A stretch of 64,000 bases of DNA from Terfezia claveryi (lineage: Eukaryota > Ascomycota > Pezizomycetes > Pezizales > Pezizaceae): NCBI GenBank assembly GCA_015179025.1, contig WHUX01000046.1, positions 1-64,000 on the forward strand, written 5' to 3'. Shown here one piece after another: positions 11,550-22,100 of the stretch. Below the pieces are notes generated by a model. That model saw only the letters and a list, made by a program, of their open reading frames with translations. It did no database searches and was not told where the DNA came from. Every line of letters starts with the position of its first letter. Position 1 is the first letter of the stretch. A program made the translations under genes and the position numbers.

Positions 11550-12500
11550 ACCTGAAGGGGAGCTGCGTTGCAGCTGATCAAGGAACACCATGATACCCTG
11601 GCTGCGGGTCATCCTGGGGTAGCTAAAACGTTAGAGCTGCTAGCTAGGCAATATAGTGGATTGACCAACGGAAGGAGGTGGAGCGGTACATACGGAACTG
11701 CCATGTTTGCAAGCATGCTAAGCCTACCCGTCATGCTCCTTATGGGACCCTGAAGCCCCTGGAGATCCCAGACCAACCTTGGCAACACCTAACCATGGAC
11801 TTTGTGACTGGGTTGCCGGAGGATTCGGGTTTAATGCTATTCTTATGGTAGTAGACCGATTGACCAAAATGAGGCATGTTATACCTTGCCATGATACCTG
11901 TTCGGCCCGGGACCTCGCCGGCCTCTACCTCAACCATGTATTCCGCTACCATGGTCTCCCCAAGTCAGTCGTCTCGGACCGCGGCCCCCAATTCGTCTCG
12001 GACTTCTGGAAGGTATTCTGCGAGCTTCTGGGAATCAACGTACACCTCTCCACGGCGTATCACCCCCAAACAGATGGTCAGTCCGAGCGAATGAATGCGA
12101 TCATGGAGCAGTACCTGAGAGCATACGTCAATTACCAGCAAAACAACTGGGTTTCGCTGCTGGCAACCTGTGAGTTTGCCGCTAACAACCATTTCTCGGA
12201 GACTCTAAAAGCCTCCCCGTTCCTGGCCAATTATGGCTGGCACCCTCGTTTCGTGGACTCCCTAGCACCCCTGGAAAAGGCTAGGGAGAACACCCCAGCT
12301 AAGGAGTTCGCCACGGAGATTGCTGAGTTGCACTCCACCCTAAGGGCCGAACTGGTATATGCTCAAGCTAGGCAAGCGGAGTATGCCAACGGATCACGGT
12401 TGCCAGCCCCAGGTATCAGCCAGGAGATAAGGTGTGGCTCTCCAGCAGGCACTTCCGAACGGAACGGCCATCTCGCAAGCTGGATCACAAGTTCCTAGGC
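11550..12500 (+). pseudogene. Chromovirus integrase, frameshifted
   Basis: The zinc-binding HHCC domain is visible: KEHHDTLAAGHPG at about 11580, and CHVCKHAK at about 11700 in another frame. The catalytic core has the first Asp in TMDFVTG (about 11797), the second in VSDRGPQFVSDFW, and the Glu in QTDGQSERMN. The core from 11840 to 12380 is continuous. It would insert retroelement cDNA. A break near 11750 separates the zinc domain from the core, and another near 12390-12430 separates it from the C-terminal GPY/F-like region ([13 protein letters not shown]). Confidence 0.88.
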
Positions 12501-12639
12501 CCCTACGAGGTGTTAGCAGCTGTGGGCACTCATGCTTATCGGCTGAGGTTTCCCAAGGATATCAAGCGCCATCCGGTCGTTCATGTCTCGGAGATCGAGC
12601 CAGCCGCGACGATCCCCTTCCCGGGCAAAAACACCCCCC

Positions 12640-12870
12640 ACCTCCTCCAGTGGTGATCGCAGGTGAAGAGGAGTGGGAGGTTGAGGAGGTACTTGACTCA
12701 AGGAAACGCTACGGACGAGTTCAGTATAAGGTCAAGTGGTTAGGGATGAGGAGACTACCTGGCAACCTGCGGAGGACTTGGAGAATGCGCAGGATTTGGT
12801 CACCCTGTTCCACCAGCAATACCAAGGAAGCCTCGCCCAATGGAATGATGTTGTGTCTTTTGAGAGTCAT
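12640..12870 (+). pseudogene. C-terminal chromodomain of the integrase, frameshifted
   Basis: [20 protein letters not shown] is followed, after a one-base shift near 12745, by [18 protein letters not shown]. These are the two halves of a canonical chromodomain with its aromatic cage residues. In chromoviruses this module directs integration to heterochromatin, which suits the repeat-rich setting. Confidence 0.85.
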
Positions 12871-13022
12871 ACGGTGGGGCCCGTCCGACTCTCGTTCTTC
12901 TCGCTCTTCTCGTTCTTCTTGTTGTTTGGAGTTGGAATCCTTGTCGTTGCCTTTGTTGTTGTTTCCTGTGTTGATTTTGCCGGTTATCGTGCCCAGGCCT
13001 CCTAGTCGCTGGAGCTCCAGCC

Positions 13023-13036
13023 TAAAGGGGGGATAG
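13023..13036 (+). promoter_or_regulatory. Polypurine tract of the chromovirus
   Basis: AAAGGGGGGATAG lies immediately before the 3' LTR TG, the position used to prime plus-strand DNA synthesis. Confidence 0.85.
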
Positions 13037-13485
13037 TGTCACAACCGTGTTCTTAGTCTTGATTTGACACTCGAACAGGCTTGTTCGGGTGTCGTGCTGT
13101 TTTGACACTCGAACAGGCTTGTTCGGGTGTCGTCATGGGTGATTGTTATCTTAGCTTCCGAGATAGGAATCTCGGGAAGCTTATTCCTTCCACGGCCTTA
13201 GCCTGGAATCATATATATATATCTTCGTCCCTCCGCCCTCTCGTTGGATCCCCATCCAACGTCTTGTATACCCAATACAGGACCTTGCCTCTCCCAACGC
13301 TTGTGCACCTCCCTTGTGCACCCCCCTTGTCTCGTATCCCTTGCCACTACCTCTCTCGCCCTCGCCCTTGCCCCCATTCCAGCCTTCCCTAGTCACACAC
13401 GTAGCGTTCCTATGTGAGTGTCACCCTAGCCTTGCCCTTGCCCGGGCGTACCCCTTGGTCGCCTTTCCCCAGAGCCGTCGTTACA
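13037..13485 (+). repeat. Chromovirus 3' LTR
   Basis: Same length and ends as 7447-7895. It is followed by CCCAT (13486-13490), the right copy of the target duplication. Confidence 0.92.
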
Positions 13486-13735
13486 CCCATGAGTGAACAA
13501 AGCCCATAAGCGAGCAAATCCCCTGAGCGAGCAAAGCCCCTGAATGAGCAAAGCCCATGAGCGAGTAAAGTCCATGAGTGAGTAAAGCCTATAAGTGAGC
13601 AAAGCCCTCGAGTGAGCAAAGCTCTTGAGCGAGCAAAGCCCCTGAGAGAGCAAAGCCCCTGAGAGAGCAAAGCCCCTGAGCGAGCAAAGCTCACAAACGA
13701 GCTCAATGAGCTTTGCAACCTCCCAAAACGAGGCT
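13486..13735. repeat. Continuation of the 24-bp minisatellite
   Basis: Units of GAGCGAGCAAAGCCCCT type continue the array interrupted at 7446. The array ends at a poly-T run at about 13738-13750. Confidence 0.85.
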
Positions 13736-14079
13736 ATTTTTTTTTTTTCTCTGGTATTAGAAGGATTGCAGAGGAGGGAGTTATCAGTCGGGACGCTTGA
13801 TTGGAAATGGGGAGTAGTACTAGAGTGGATATCTATACCTGACAGCCACTAGATGTCAGTATGGGAAGCCTAGTATACGCTGGATAGAGCACTATAATTT
13901 AAATAAGTCAAAGCCCCTGCCTTGAGCGGCAAACGCCAACAAAAATGTTTTTCCGAGCTATCGAGCTCTCCAAGACCCCAATCAATCTCTAAAAGATCAA
14001 AGACCCCCCCCCACCTTGAGAGAAGACCCAAGCTAGCACTGCAAGTGCTAAAGACCTAAATAAGCGCCGCAAGCACTGA

Positions 14080-14440
14080 AGACCTAAACAAGCTTGCAGA
14101 CGAGCTCACCTCTAGTAATATGAGCTAGATGAGCTCACCTTTAGCAAATTGAGCTAGACGAGCTCACCACCTAATGAGCTAAACGAGCTCTCCAATCTCT
14201 AAACAAGCTTTCCAACCTCTGGACGAGCGGAATGAGCTGAATGAGCAGAATGAGCTGAATAAGCTCCTCTACTACAATATGAGCTAGACAAGCTCACCCC
14301 CGGCGATATGAGCTAGATGAGCTCACCCCCGACGATATGAGCTAGACGAGCTCACCCCTGACGATATGAGCTAGACGAGCTCACCCCTGACGATATGAGC
14401 TAGACGAGCTCACCCCCAACGACATGAGCTAAACGAGCTC
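14080..14440. repeat. 28-bp palindrome-bearing minisatellite (GAGCTAGACGAGCTC)
   Basis: About 8 units. The best five (14285-14430) have a 28-bp period with ATGAGCTAGACGAGCTCACC as core. Each unit contains the near-palindrome GAGCTAGACGAGCTC, so the array could form serial hairpins. Units toward 14100 and 14280 are degenerate. Confidence 0.85.
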
Positions 14441-15136
14441 TGAAACAAATGTCAAGTCAATCAATAGATGAAGACATGGTACCTTTTACCTTCCTACTGG
14501 TCACCTTTTCCCTGTAGGTTTTTTGGCGAGAGGTTTGGTTTTTAATGGCCATGGCATGTATGTGTAGGCATACCGGTCTTGTGGTACCCCATACCATAGG
14601 GATAGAGGTATCTTATCAAGAATGGTATTATATCTACCACTACAGTTATCTGAGTCATTATTAATACTTGTCTTATCCACGGTTGGAAGGACTTGTATTC
14701 AGCTGAAGTCAGCTGCCTCCAAGTAGGGAGTAATATTAAGGCTCAGGTAAGAGACCTACCTCTTCAAGGGCTAATACCAATACTCTACTACAAACACTAA
14801 CTATGGCCTGATCAACCATACGGATGTGGTAGTGTGGATAAAGAGATTGGCATATTGAAGTGTATGACCTCTGACATCAGATCTCATGCATGTATTTCTC
14901 TTCTCGTTTCTATTATATTCTGAACCACCCTACAGGCTATCGTGCAGCCAGATATACAATACAGTTGAGGGGCCTATGTTTCGGTTAGGCCAAAAGACCA
15001 ACATACTTGAGCAAAGAGATATGCAATACCGTTGGGGTTCCTACCTCCACATGGAGTAAGGTGAAAACCTTAAAGTGTGAGCGCATAATTATATTGCGAA
15101 TAAGGGTTAGTGAAGTTAGTTGGTCGGGACGACCTC
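14441..15136 (+). other. Internal non-coding part of the LARD-like element
   Basis: About 700 bp between the minisatellite and the 3' LTR. No reading frame resembling a known protein was seen on either strand. Its position before a polypurine tract suggests the 3' internal region of the retroelement. Confidence 0.5.
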
Positions 15137-15150
15137 AAGGAAAGGGGGAG
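15137..15150 (+). promoter_or_regulatory. Polypurine tract of the LARD-like element
   Basis: AAGGAAAGGGGGAG three bases before the TG start of the 3' LTR. Confidence 0.65.
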
Positions 15151-15153
15151 TAC

Positions 15154-15445
15154 TGTTATGACGCAAGGCAGATAGGGGTGGGGAGTATGCAAATTATTAT
15201 AGGTCAGATGATATGTCGCAATTAGATAGACTGGAGGCCTGATGAACTCCGCTTCCTATATATATACACATATCTTGTATCTAGCCTTTGGCTCTCCGAG
15301 CAATGTTCTAAATTCTAAGTTCGAAGACCAATTCTAAGTTCAACTCACACCCATACATGCAGTTAGGCATGAGCTATGTGATCTTGCCTTCGCTTCACCT
15401 CTGTATTCTGACAATCTGCCTAGATCACCCAGCTCGCCCCTAACA
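15154..15445 (+). repeat. 3' LTR of the LARD-like element
   Basis: 292 bp, TGTTATGACG...CCTAACA. The last 240 bp match 6010-6250. Confidence 0.7.
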
Positions 15446-15867
15446 TAGAGTATGACATTATAGATAGTTGCAGCTTGACAAATACTATAGAGTAAAAAAG
15501 AAGTAATGAAAAGTATATTGAATTGGATGGGAGCTGCTATAATTAGTAATCCTACCCTTACACCTATACCTGGATATCTCTAGGTTTTGGCAGCCCAAAT
15601 ATATAATGGGCTCAATCTAGCTCAGGCTCATAGTTTGAGCTTTTAGCTTAAGCTGGCTTGGCTCATGCCTAGGCATACTTCTATAATCACAAATTTAATA
15701 AAAACACTAGTCTAGTTGGCACAACACCCTCTACAGAAATAAACACCTAGTCTAATTCTCCTTTTTTATTTTTATTTTTGAAAAACTCAGTATTGTATAT
15801 GCAACCTTAAGTAGAGTTACATGACAAGCTACTTGGAAGCCCGGATTCAAGGCTAAACTAACCATCT
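15446..15867. other. AT-rich stretch without a gene
   Basis: No coding potential seen. TAGTCTAGTTGGCACAAC at about 15706 resembles the terminal motif of the small MITEs at 59.2 and 60.2 kb. Confidence 0.5.
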
Positions 15868-17470
15868 ATAATATACTATCTATTTTTGGGATGCCAATCA
15901 CTACTAGAATATAGATCACCTAGCTATTTATGCATTTTCAATGATTTTGATCTCTATACATAAGAAAATAAGCCCAGATTCTGGGATTGTATTTGAGATA
16001 TATAGTACTTTACAAAATAAAGTATTACAGGCCCAAGGTATACTACAGCTTAAATGATACTGAGAAAAATACTAGGGATTACCAGGTAGATTTAGCCATA
16101 AGATATATCAATAGATAATGGTGGAGAAAGTTTCAATGATCAGAAATTACTGTTTCTACTTGGTACTTATGGTTTGCACTTACTATATATGCAATTTTAT
16201 ATAATATGCCCATTCAAAAGGATCAGTTCAAAATAGTAGTTTAGTTGGAAATACAAATGAAGCTACTTTTTGTCATAGCTTAACTAAACTAGGCCTAATT
16301 CAAAAACCAGATAGGTCAAAAGCAAGCATATGGGTAGGGAAATACTCTCAGATAGCTTATATAGGATATCTGAACAGAACCGGGCAATGTCATGCCCCCA
16401 AATAAAGGCTTAGAAAAAATGCATAGAATATATTCACTATCATAATTCAATCAAACTAGGTCCAAATCAAATACCTAATGGCATGAAAGTATGCCAATAG
16501 GCAGGCCTGTCAATTAGTACTCTATATATGATATCTGCTAAAAATTAAGTAAGGACATATCACTAATAAGTAGTTCAGTGGGAGGGTATATAAAATATAT
16601 CTATATTATAAGTTAATGAAACCAAGCCCAAATCAAGCAAATACTAGCTTATATGAATACTTGTAGAGACGAGACACTTGTATACATACTATACAGTAGC
16701 TTTGACTTGACTAAAGTGAAGTTATCTTGTAAAGGCCCTTCTTGGAAACAGGCCAACAGGTGGTAGATTTTGGGATACCACTTTCAAGCAAGTACAGGAT
16801 CAGGTATTTAATATCTTAAAAGTATTAATATATGGAGGGCAATCTTTTGAACCTATTGCATATATGATTTAGCCTAAATTTATGTAGCTTAGTATCATAG
16901 CCTTTTTGGGAAGAAATATAAAGTCTTAGTATATGTCAATCTCTATCTACTTAAAATATATATTTAGTTGCTAAGACAAGCTCGTCTGTTCTATTTAGCT
17001 ATGTGTATTTGTTTGAGCTATGGGGCGATTGATCTAGGTCTGGTTTGGTTGAGCTACAACAAGAAATACCTTCATTTGCATCTCCAGCGAAGCTACCATT
17101 ACAGACCAACCCTTCTGCATAGGCATATTATATGAAATTGCATATATAGTGAGTATAAACCACAAGTACCAAGTGGGAACAGTAATTTCTGATCATTGAA
17201 ACCTTCTTCACCATCATCTATTCATATATCTTATGGCTAAACCTACCCAGTAATCTCCAGTATTTCTCTCAGCATCATTTAAGCTGTAGTGCACCTTAGG
17301 CCTGCAATACTTTATTTTGCAAAGTTCTATATTTTTCAAATACGATCCCAGAATCTGGGTCTATTTCGTTGTGTATAGAGCTCGAAATCGTCGAAAATGC
17401 ATAAATAGCCGGGTGATCCGCATCCCGGTGGTGATCGACATCCCGAGGATGGATGGTAGATACTTAAAGT
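15868..17470. mobile_element. AT-rich foldback element with one heavily C-to-T mutated arm
   Basis: The left part (about 15868-16330) is the reverse complement of the right part (about 17010-17470). Conserved anchors are TTTATGCAT against ATGCATAAAT, AGATTCTGGGAT against ATCCCAGAATCTGG, and TCAGAAATTACTGTT against AACAGTAATTTCTGA. The middle (16331-17009) is AT-rich and has no recognisable gene. Where the right arm reads GCCGGGTGATCCGCATCCCG, the reverse-complemented left arm reads GCTAGGTGATCTATATTCTA, so many C or CpG positions have become T. Confidence 0.7.
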
Positions 17471-17965
17471 TGGTTCTGGTTGGCAGTAGATAAGTAACCG
17501 CTTCCTACCCGTGGCAACCTTGGCCCGGAATGTTAGCCCACAACCTTCATACTTCGCATCCATAGCCTTCGCCTAAGCCTTCGCATCCTTTCTCCCCTCT
17601 ACACCCAAACCCGCCAGAGCGAAGACAGGCCTCATATTCTCAACGCCGTGATCAGCCAACTGAAGCCACTGCGATCTGCTGGCAAGAACAAGAAGATGAA
17701 TGGTAGGGAAATTCTTAGCCCCCCTGGATCGCGGTTGGCACAACACTACCTAATAAACACCCACACAGTCACCAATGTCAATATATACACTCTCATCACA
17801 CAGTCAAAAATGTATTTACACAGACAGCAAACTCTATAGAAACACTCTCAAAAGCACAAACCTCAATAGACAACACAGGAGTAATGAGTTTCAAAAAAAA
17901 AAAAAAAAAATCAATAGAAATACTAGTCCCAAGACTCCATATGAGTTTGGATTCTCAGGATGCTC

Positions 17966-18037
17966 TAGGCCTGGGCACGAGAAAAAGTCTCGAGACAATA
18001 CGGGGCCTGGTCTCGAGATGTCTCGCCCCCAGGCCTA
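17966..18037. mobile_element. 72-bp palindromic mini-insert (TAGGCCTGGG ends)
   Basis: Begins TAGGCCTGGGCACGAGA and ends TCTCGCCCCCAGGCCTA, an imperfect inverted repeat. Copy B lacks it at the equivalent place. It shares end sequences and CTCGAGAC blocks with the roughly 165-bp repeats at 25892, 55270 and 62827. Confidence 0.6.
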
Positions 18038-18537
18038 GGAATCAGAATCAGAATCAGAAGCAGAATCAGAATCACAATCAGAATCTACTCGTGCCTCGAA
18101 CACCAACCGAGCTACGCGAGAACCTACCAGAAAAACTTCAAGACAATTAGAATATTACAACTAGAATACTTACTTCAATCCCCAATTGAGTGCCTTACCT
18201 ATGGGCCTGATACACGTGTGTTAGCGTATCCGTGCTTTTATCTTACCGTTCTGATGGAACTGTCGAAGGGCTTGTGCTAATCAAAATACAGATTGAATGG
18301 AAAGCATAGCTGTCAACAGGACTACATTTGAGCATGTTAGCGTGAATAGGTCCATCGTACCTAGTACAACCTCCACAAGGGTCCTGAACGGGCGACAACG
18401 ATACACTCAATGCAGACAATATCTATAGCTAGCAGCTAACGTCAGGAATTGATTAGGTAGTCTGCTGAATTAGCTCTGACATCCAGAGGGGCCGCTAAGT
18501 TTACAAATCCCCCTAGAGACCCCGCAAACCTAGGGGC

Positions 18538-20206
18538 TGAAACACGTAGTGCACTTCCATTATTTTCAAAGGAGGACGAAGATAAAGACAGCATGAGAAT
18601 TTTCCGCTGCCGCCTCACATAGCGCAACCTTCTAAGGGACGTGCAGCATCGAATAGCAGAAACCCCGCAAAAAAGGTGCACATCCAATACGGTGATGGAA
18701 ACACTACATCTAGTTCAAGGCTGCGAGTGAGTATCACCCCGCACCCAATTCAGGATGAGTCTGGCTGACCATGATACACATAGTCCTCCCCACCGCAGCC
18801 TTCCACGCACTTCCATTGAATTCAGTGGAGTAATGCGCAAAAAGGTCCGTTTGGCTTTGATTCTGACGATCTTAACACGTGGGCAGCAGAACCACTGCCT
18901 GACCTCGTCGTCCACCACACATTTCTCGTCGGCCCAGATGATATTCCATTTCCTATCCCCACAACTCGATTACAACCTATAAATTAACTACCTATATAAT
19001 ACAAACGAAGCTGATTCCAACATCTCTATCACTCCAATACATAATACAACCAAAAAATAACTCTACCGACAACTCTAGACCTTTCACACCTGGTACAACC
19101 TTCCCTTTTATCTCCACCCTCTTCCTTTCATTTCTACATTGCTCTCCACTGCGGTCTTCACTGTAAGTGGTGGAATAATCCTTGTTTTATACATCGTCAG
19201 AAGGCAATGGCAATGCCGATAGTGAAACTAATGATCGTAATGACGATAGTGACGTTGAAGACGATGACGACGATGAAGACATCATCATAATTCCCTCGCA
19301 TCTTGAAACCCCGCAAAATATTTTCTGAAAATGATCTCAGTTATTTCGGTTGATCGGAAATGTCGTTGATCGGTCTGCATAAGTATTTAGATATGTCTAG
19401 ATAGACTTCCGACGTTATCTCTACCCCAGTATTCAACAGAGATCTGTGAGGTCTCCTATAAGCCTCTAAAAGACGCATACCGCCGGAGCAATCACATGAA
19501 TGCCATGCCCCAAATCTTTCGGACTTACACGCGAGCACATAATTTCGCCATGCGGGAAAGGAATATTAAACAATGGATTAGTGATCTTCCCCAATCCTGG
19601 ATCATGTCGGACGTATTACCGTATTCGCTCGCATGTGGTCCAGATTATCCCCTTCCCTGGATTCACGAGGCCGAATAAACCCTATCGCGCCGTCTCTCAA
19701 TAGCAGGGCAAAGAAATGCGCAATTTATTCCGCGTACTTCTAGTAGTATTCACTGCTGCACTCAGTTGTACATCCGACGCCCCTACTATTGCAACCTGAC
19801 ACAAGCAAAGCAATTTTATGTGTTCGGAAAATGTATAACCAACTTTATTCTAATTGCACAATACAAGGTCCACACCCCGGGAACAATCCAATCAATGAGG
19901 GATTACCTCGAGGACTTCTATAAATATAAAGCAGTATTTTTTCGATTTCGAGCAACAAAGTCCTCCAAGGCTGCGGCAAAGCTAGGATCCAAAGATCTCT
20001 GTGCGGAATATCACTGGCTTTGGTGTCGGATGAATTACGTCCTGAAACCCCCTCAAAGAGCCGAAAGCTCCAGCAGGAGTTCCAACAAGAGACTGAGGAA
20101 TTGGTACATGACATCCTCACCAGTGGGGTACACTACAATTTCCCCAAAATGCATTTAATATCCCATTTTGCGGATCAAATACCCAAATACGGATCTGCTT
20201 ACATGC
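18538..20206. mobile_element. 1.67-kb insertion in repeat copy A carrying Plavaka debris
   Basis: Defined by comparison with copy B, where CCCCGCAGACCTAG runs straight into ACTTGCTTCTGG. In copy A these are separated by this segment. It contains an acidic coding-like stretch at about 19195-19325 (GNGNADSETNDR followed by an Asp/Glu run) and transposase fragments. No clean target duplication was found. Confidence 0.5.
19335..20206 (+). pseudogene. Scrambled Plavaka transposase remnants
   Basis: Two pieces match the transposase at 3080-5606. The first (about 19465-19580, KDAYRRSNHMNAMPQIFRTY) corresponds to the later region KDAYRRSNRVNATPQIV. The second (about 19815-20206: YKAVFFRFRATKSSKAAAKL, then GVHYNFPKMHLISHFADQIP) corresponds to the region that should precede it. 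The order is therefore inverted along the protein, implying rearrangement or two separate fragments. Several stops and shifts are present. Confidence 0.75.
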
Positions 20207-20327
20207 AGACTTGCTTCTGACCTCACCCTGCTTAAGCTTCGACGTTCTGCAACTACCTAACATCTGCAACGTTATTACTCCAAACAAAAACATGTTTCAA
20301 AACCATTCCCTTACAGTAAAAAGCAAC

Positions 20328-21257
20328 ATGAACTTTTCCTCGGCTAGCCCTGCTATCCCCAAATATACCTTCCCTAGAATCTGGCACTCAATTGCAACGG
20401 CCAGAATTCACATCGAAATACTCATGGCTGGGTGGGCAATCCCAGAACTGCTTACCTATATCAGAGGCCACCCTACGCTCCCCAACGAAGTCCTCGAGCT
20501 TGCTCGAGAGACGATAATCAATCCAGATACAGAGCCCCGTGAAACAGACACGGCCCCCAATTCAAATGTTTCATTCGAAGGTGATGATCCCGACGATAAT
20601 CTCGACGACTCTGGAAATGAGGGGGAACATAGTGTTGAGGATAGATTGCACCTCAAGGCACTCTTTGTGGTTGCCTTGGAGCAGGAGTGGGTCGAGCCCC
20701 ACATTCACTGGAGTTGTTGGAGGTGGTGTTTGGCGAAGATCAAGAAGTTTGAAAGGAAGGTGGAAGAACGGGAAGAGACAATAAATGAGCAAGAGGAGCG
20801 CATTGAGGAGTTGTAGAAGAGGGTGATTTTTTTTTATATATGCTCATTACTCCTATTCAGTCCCAGTAAGGGGACCATGAGGAGCCACCCAGAAACCCGG
20901 GTGGGCAGAAGAGGGTGAGGAAGCCGCAGCAAGGAAGAAAGGATAGAGAAGAGGAAACATATAGAAAGGGTTTCCTGGAAGGGAAACAATTTAACAAAAA
21001 GCCCGGTGTGACGGGTATCAGAAAGAAGGAATGTTGCTACGGAGGAGATTGGCAGAAAGGTGGAAGACAGGGTGGGCGAACGGGAGCATGGAAGGATGGA
21101 TACCAGGGAAGATAGCAGGAAGGAGAGAAATGTAGAAGAGATGAGGCAAAAAGGCCAGCCTCCTTCACTAAATGGGTCAAGAGGGGAGGAACAGGAGGAA
21201 AAGGAGGAAAAGGAGGAAAGGCGGGAGAACAAAAGGCCTTGCGCCATAACTCGATAA
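20328..21257 (+). pseudogene. Copy A of the coiled-coil/GX3 repeat protein, split by a retroposon
   Basis: Encodes MNFSSASPAIPKYTFPRIWH... with the shared core FPRIWHSIATARIH, YIRGHPTLPNEVLELARE, an acidic linker, RLHLKALF, EWVEPHIHWSCW, and a charged coiled coil. An in-frame ATG also exists at 20292. The frame stops at 20816 next to an 80-bp insertion flanked by 12-bp duplications; the remainder follows in shifted frames, including a GX3 block (about 21055-21115) and a basic tail. It groups with copy E (EDRLHLKALF) rather than copies B, C and D. Confidence 0.75.
20827..20906 (-). mobile_element. 80-bp retroposon sharing the LINE 3' end, with 12-bp TSD
   Basis: Read on the minus strand it ends in an A-rich tail (poly-T on plus, from 20827) and contains GGCTCCTCATGG and GGGTGG. 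These also lie at the 3' end of the LINE at 51.2 kb (51204-51270). AGAAGAGGGTGA occurs on both sides (20815-20826 and 20907-20918). This is the signature of a 5'-truncated LINE copy or a SINE using the LINE tail. Confidence 0.8.
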
Positions 21258-21350
21258 GGGGAATGTGGGCAGGTAGTTTGGAATAAGCACATGGATTGGT
21301 ATCGGTATTTTTTGTGAGCTTTTCTGAGGTATGTGTTTGTTTGCCACCTG

Positions 21351-22100
21351 GAGGCAAAGTCTCGAGCCTCGGAGGTCGTTGCAACCACTAAACACCAGGG
21401 AGTGGAATAGCGTTGCACTTTTTTTTTTATTTATATGCTGTTGCATATCCGCTTCTGCCTAAATGACACAACTTCCACGGCAGCCTAGGAGTTTATTACC
21501 TCCCTTGCCGGTCGATATCAAGAATTACAAAATGGTTATATAGTATCTGGCTGGCTCTCGCCGGTTTAACAACTATCTCTATAGTCGAAAGCTATTTATC
21601 AGGAAGTCTATTCAGGATGAGCCATCACGTCACCACATTTATTGCACACATTGCACTTGCTTTCCATGGAGCAAAATTTACAACTACAAGCGCACAACTG
21701 CGACATTTTCGACACACCACCCACGCCTACCAACAACACAAGAGGGGAAAAATGCAAAAATTAATGTAATCACCACTCTATCAGGCTCAACTAGTTTAGC
21801 GGCAGAAACACCGTTTGCATGAGCGGTGATGAGGATGATGATTGATTTCTTTCCTATTTCCATGTCTTTTTTAGCGTGTTTCTTATTTCCATGGCCTATA
21901 CAGATATGTAGCGTATGCAGTTATGTTCTGACCAATCTCGCAATAATATGCGAATAACGAAAGCAAGATAGTACCTTTTTTTTTTTTTTAAAAGTCTAAT
22001 GGCCTAAGGTTATGACCGGATCCTTTATCTTCATGCCTCCACCGCTGTGGGGCTAATTAGCCCCATCTCGTCTTAGCTTAGATTATCTGTGTTGCTGACT
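21351..22100. other. Gene-free spacer
   Basis: AT-rich, with poly-T runs near 21420 and 21977. No coding similarity, inverted repeat or tandem repeat of note was seen. Confidence 0.4.

Larger units (their letters stand above)
7447..13485 (+). mobile_element. Ty3/gypsy chromovirus, full length but frameshifted
   Basis: A 6,039-bp element with two 449-bp LTRs (TGTCAC...GTTACA), a 5-bp TSD (CCCAT), a polypurine tract before the 3' LTR, and gag, protease, RT, RNase H, integrase and chromodomain in the order of Ty3-type chromoviruses. The LTRs differ at roughly 15-20 positions by eye, many of them C/T or G/A changes, so insertion is not recent. Pol is spread over at least nine reading-frame segments and the element is inactive as a protein source. 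It sits inside the 24-bp minisatellite of a larger LTR element. A decayed relative lies on the minus strand at 38.7-41.8 kb. Confidence 0.92.
6010..15445 (+). mobile_element. LTR-flanked non-coding (LARD-like) retroelement with a nested chromovirus
   Basis: A direct repeat of about 240 bp lies at 6010-6250 and 15204-15445. The right copy extends to a TG start at 15154, directly behind a purine tract (15137-15150), and both copies end in CCTAACA. This is the pattern of a 5' LTR (truncated at its left side), an internal region and a 3' LTR. After removing the nested element at 7447-13485, the internal region is about 2.9 kb. It holds only minisatellites and no recognisable gag or pol, like the non-autonomous LARD class. 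No target duplication is visible because the left LTR is truncated. Confidence 0.6.
17800..21350 (+). repeat. Repeat family copy A, with nested insertions
   Basis: Aligns in pieces with copy B (26180-28252) and copy E (63.1-64 kb). Shared landmarks are ACAAACCTCAATAGA, CTTTTATCTTACCGTTCTGATGGA and GACTTGCTTCTG.CCTCACCC. Compared with copy B it is split at 18538 and resumes at 20207; the 1.67 kb between holds Plavaka remnants. It also carries a 72-bp palindromic insert at 17966-18037, a poly-A run at 17891-17909 and an 80-bp retroposon at 20827-20906. Confidence 0.65.
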
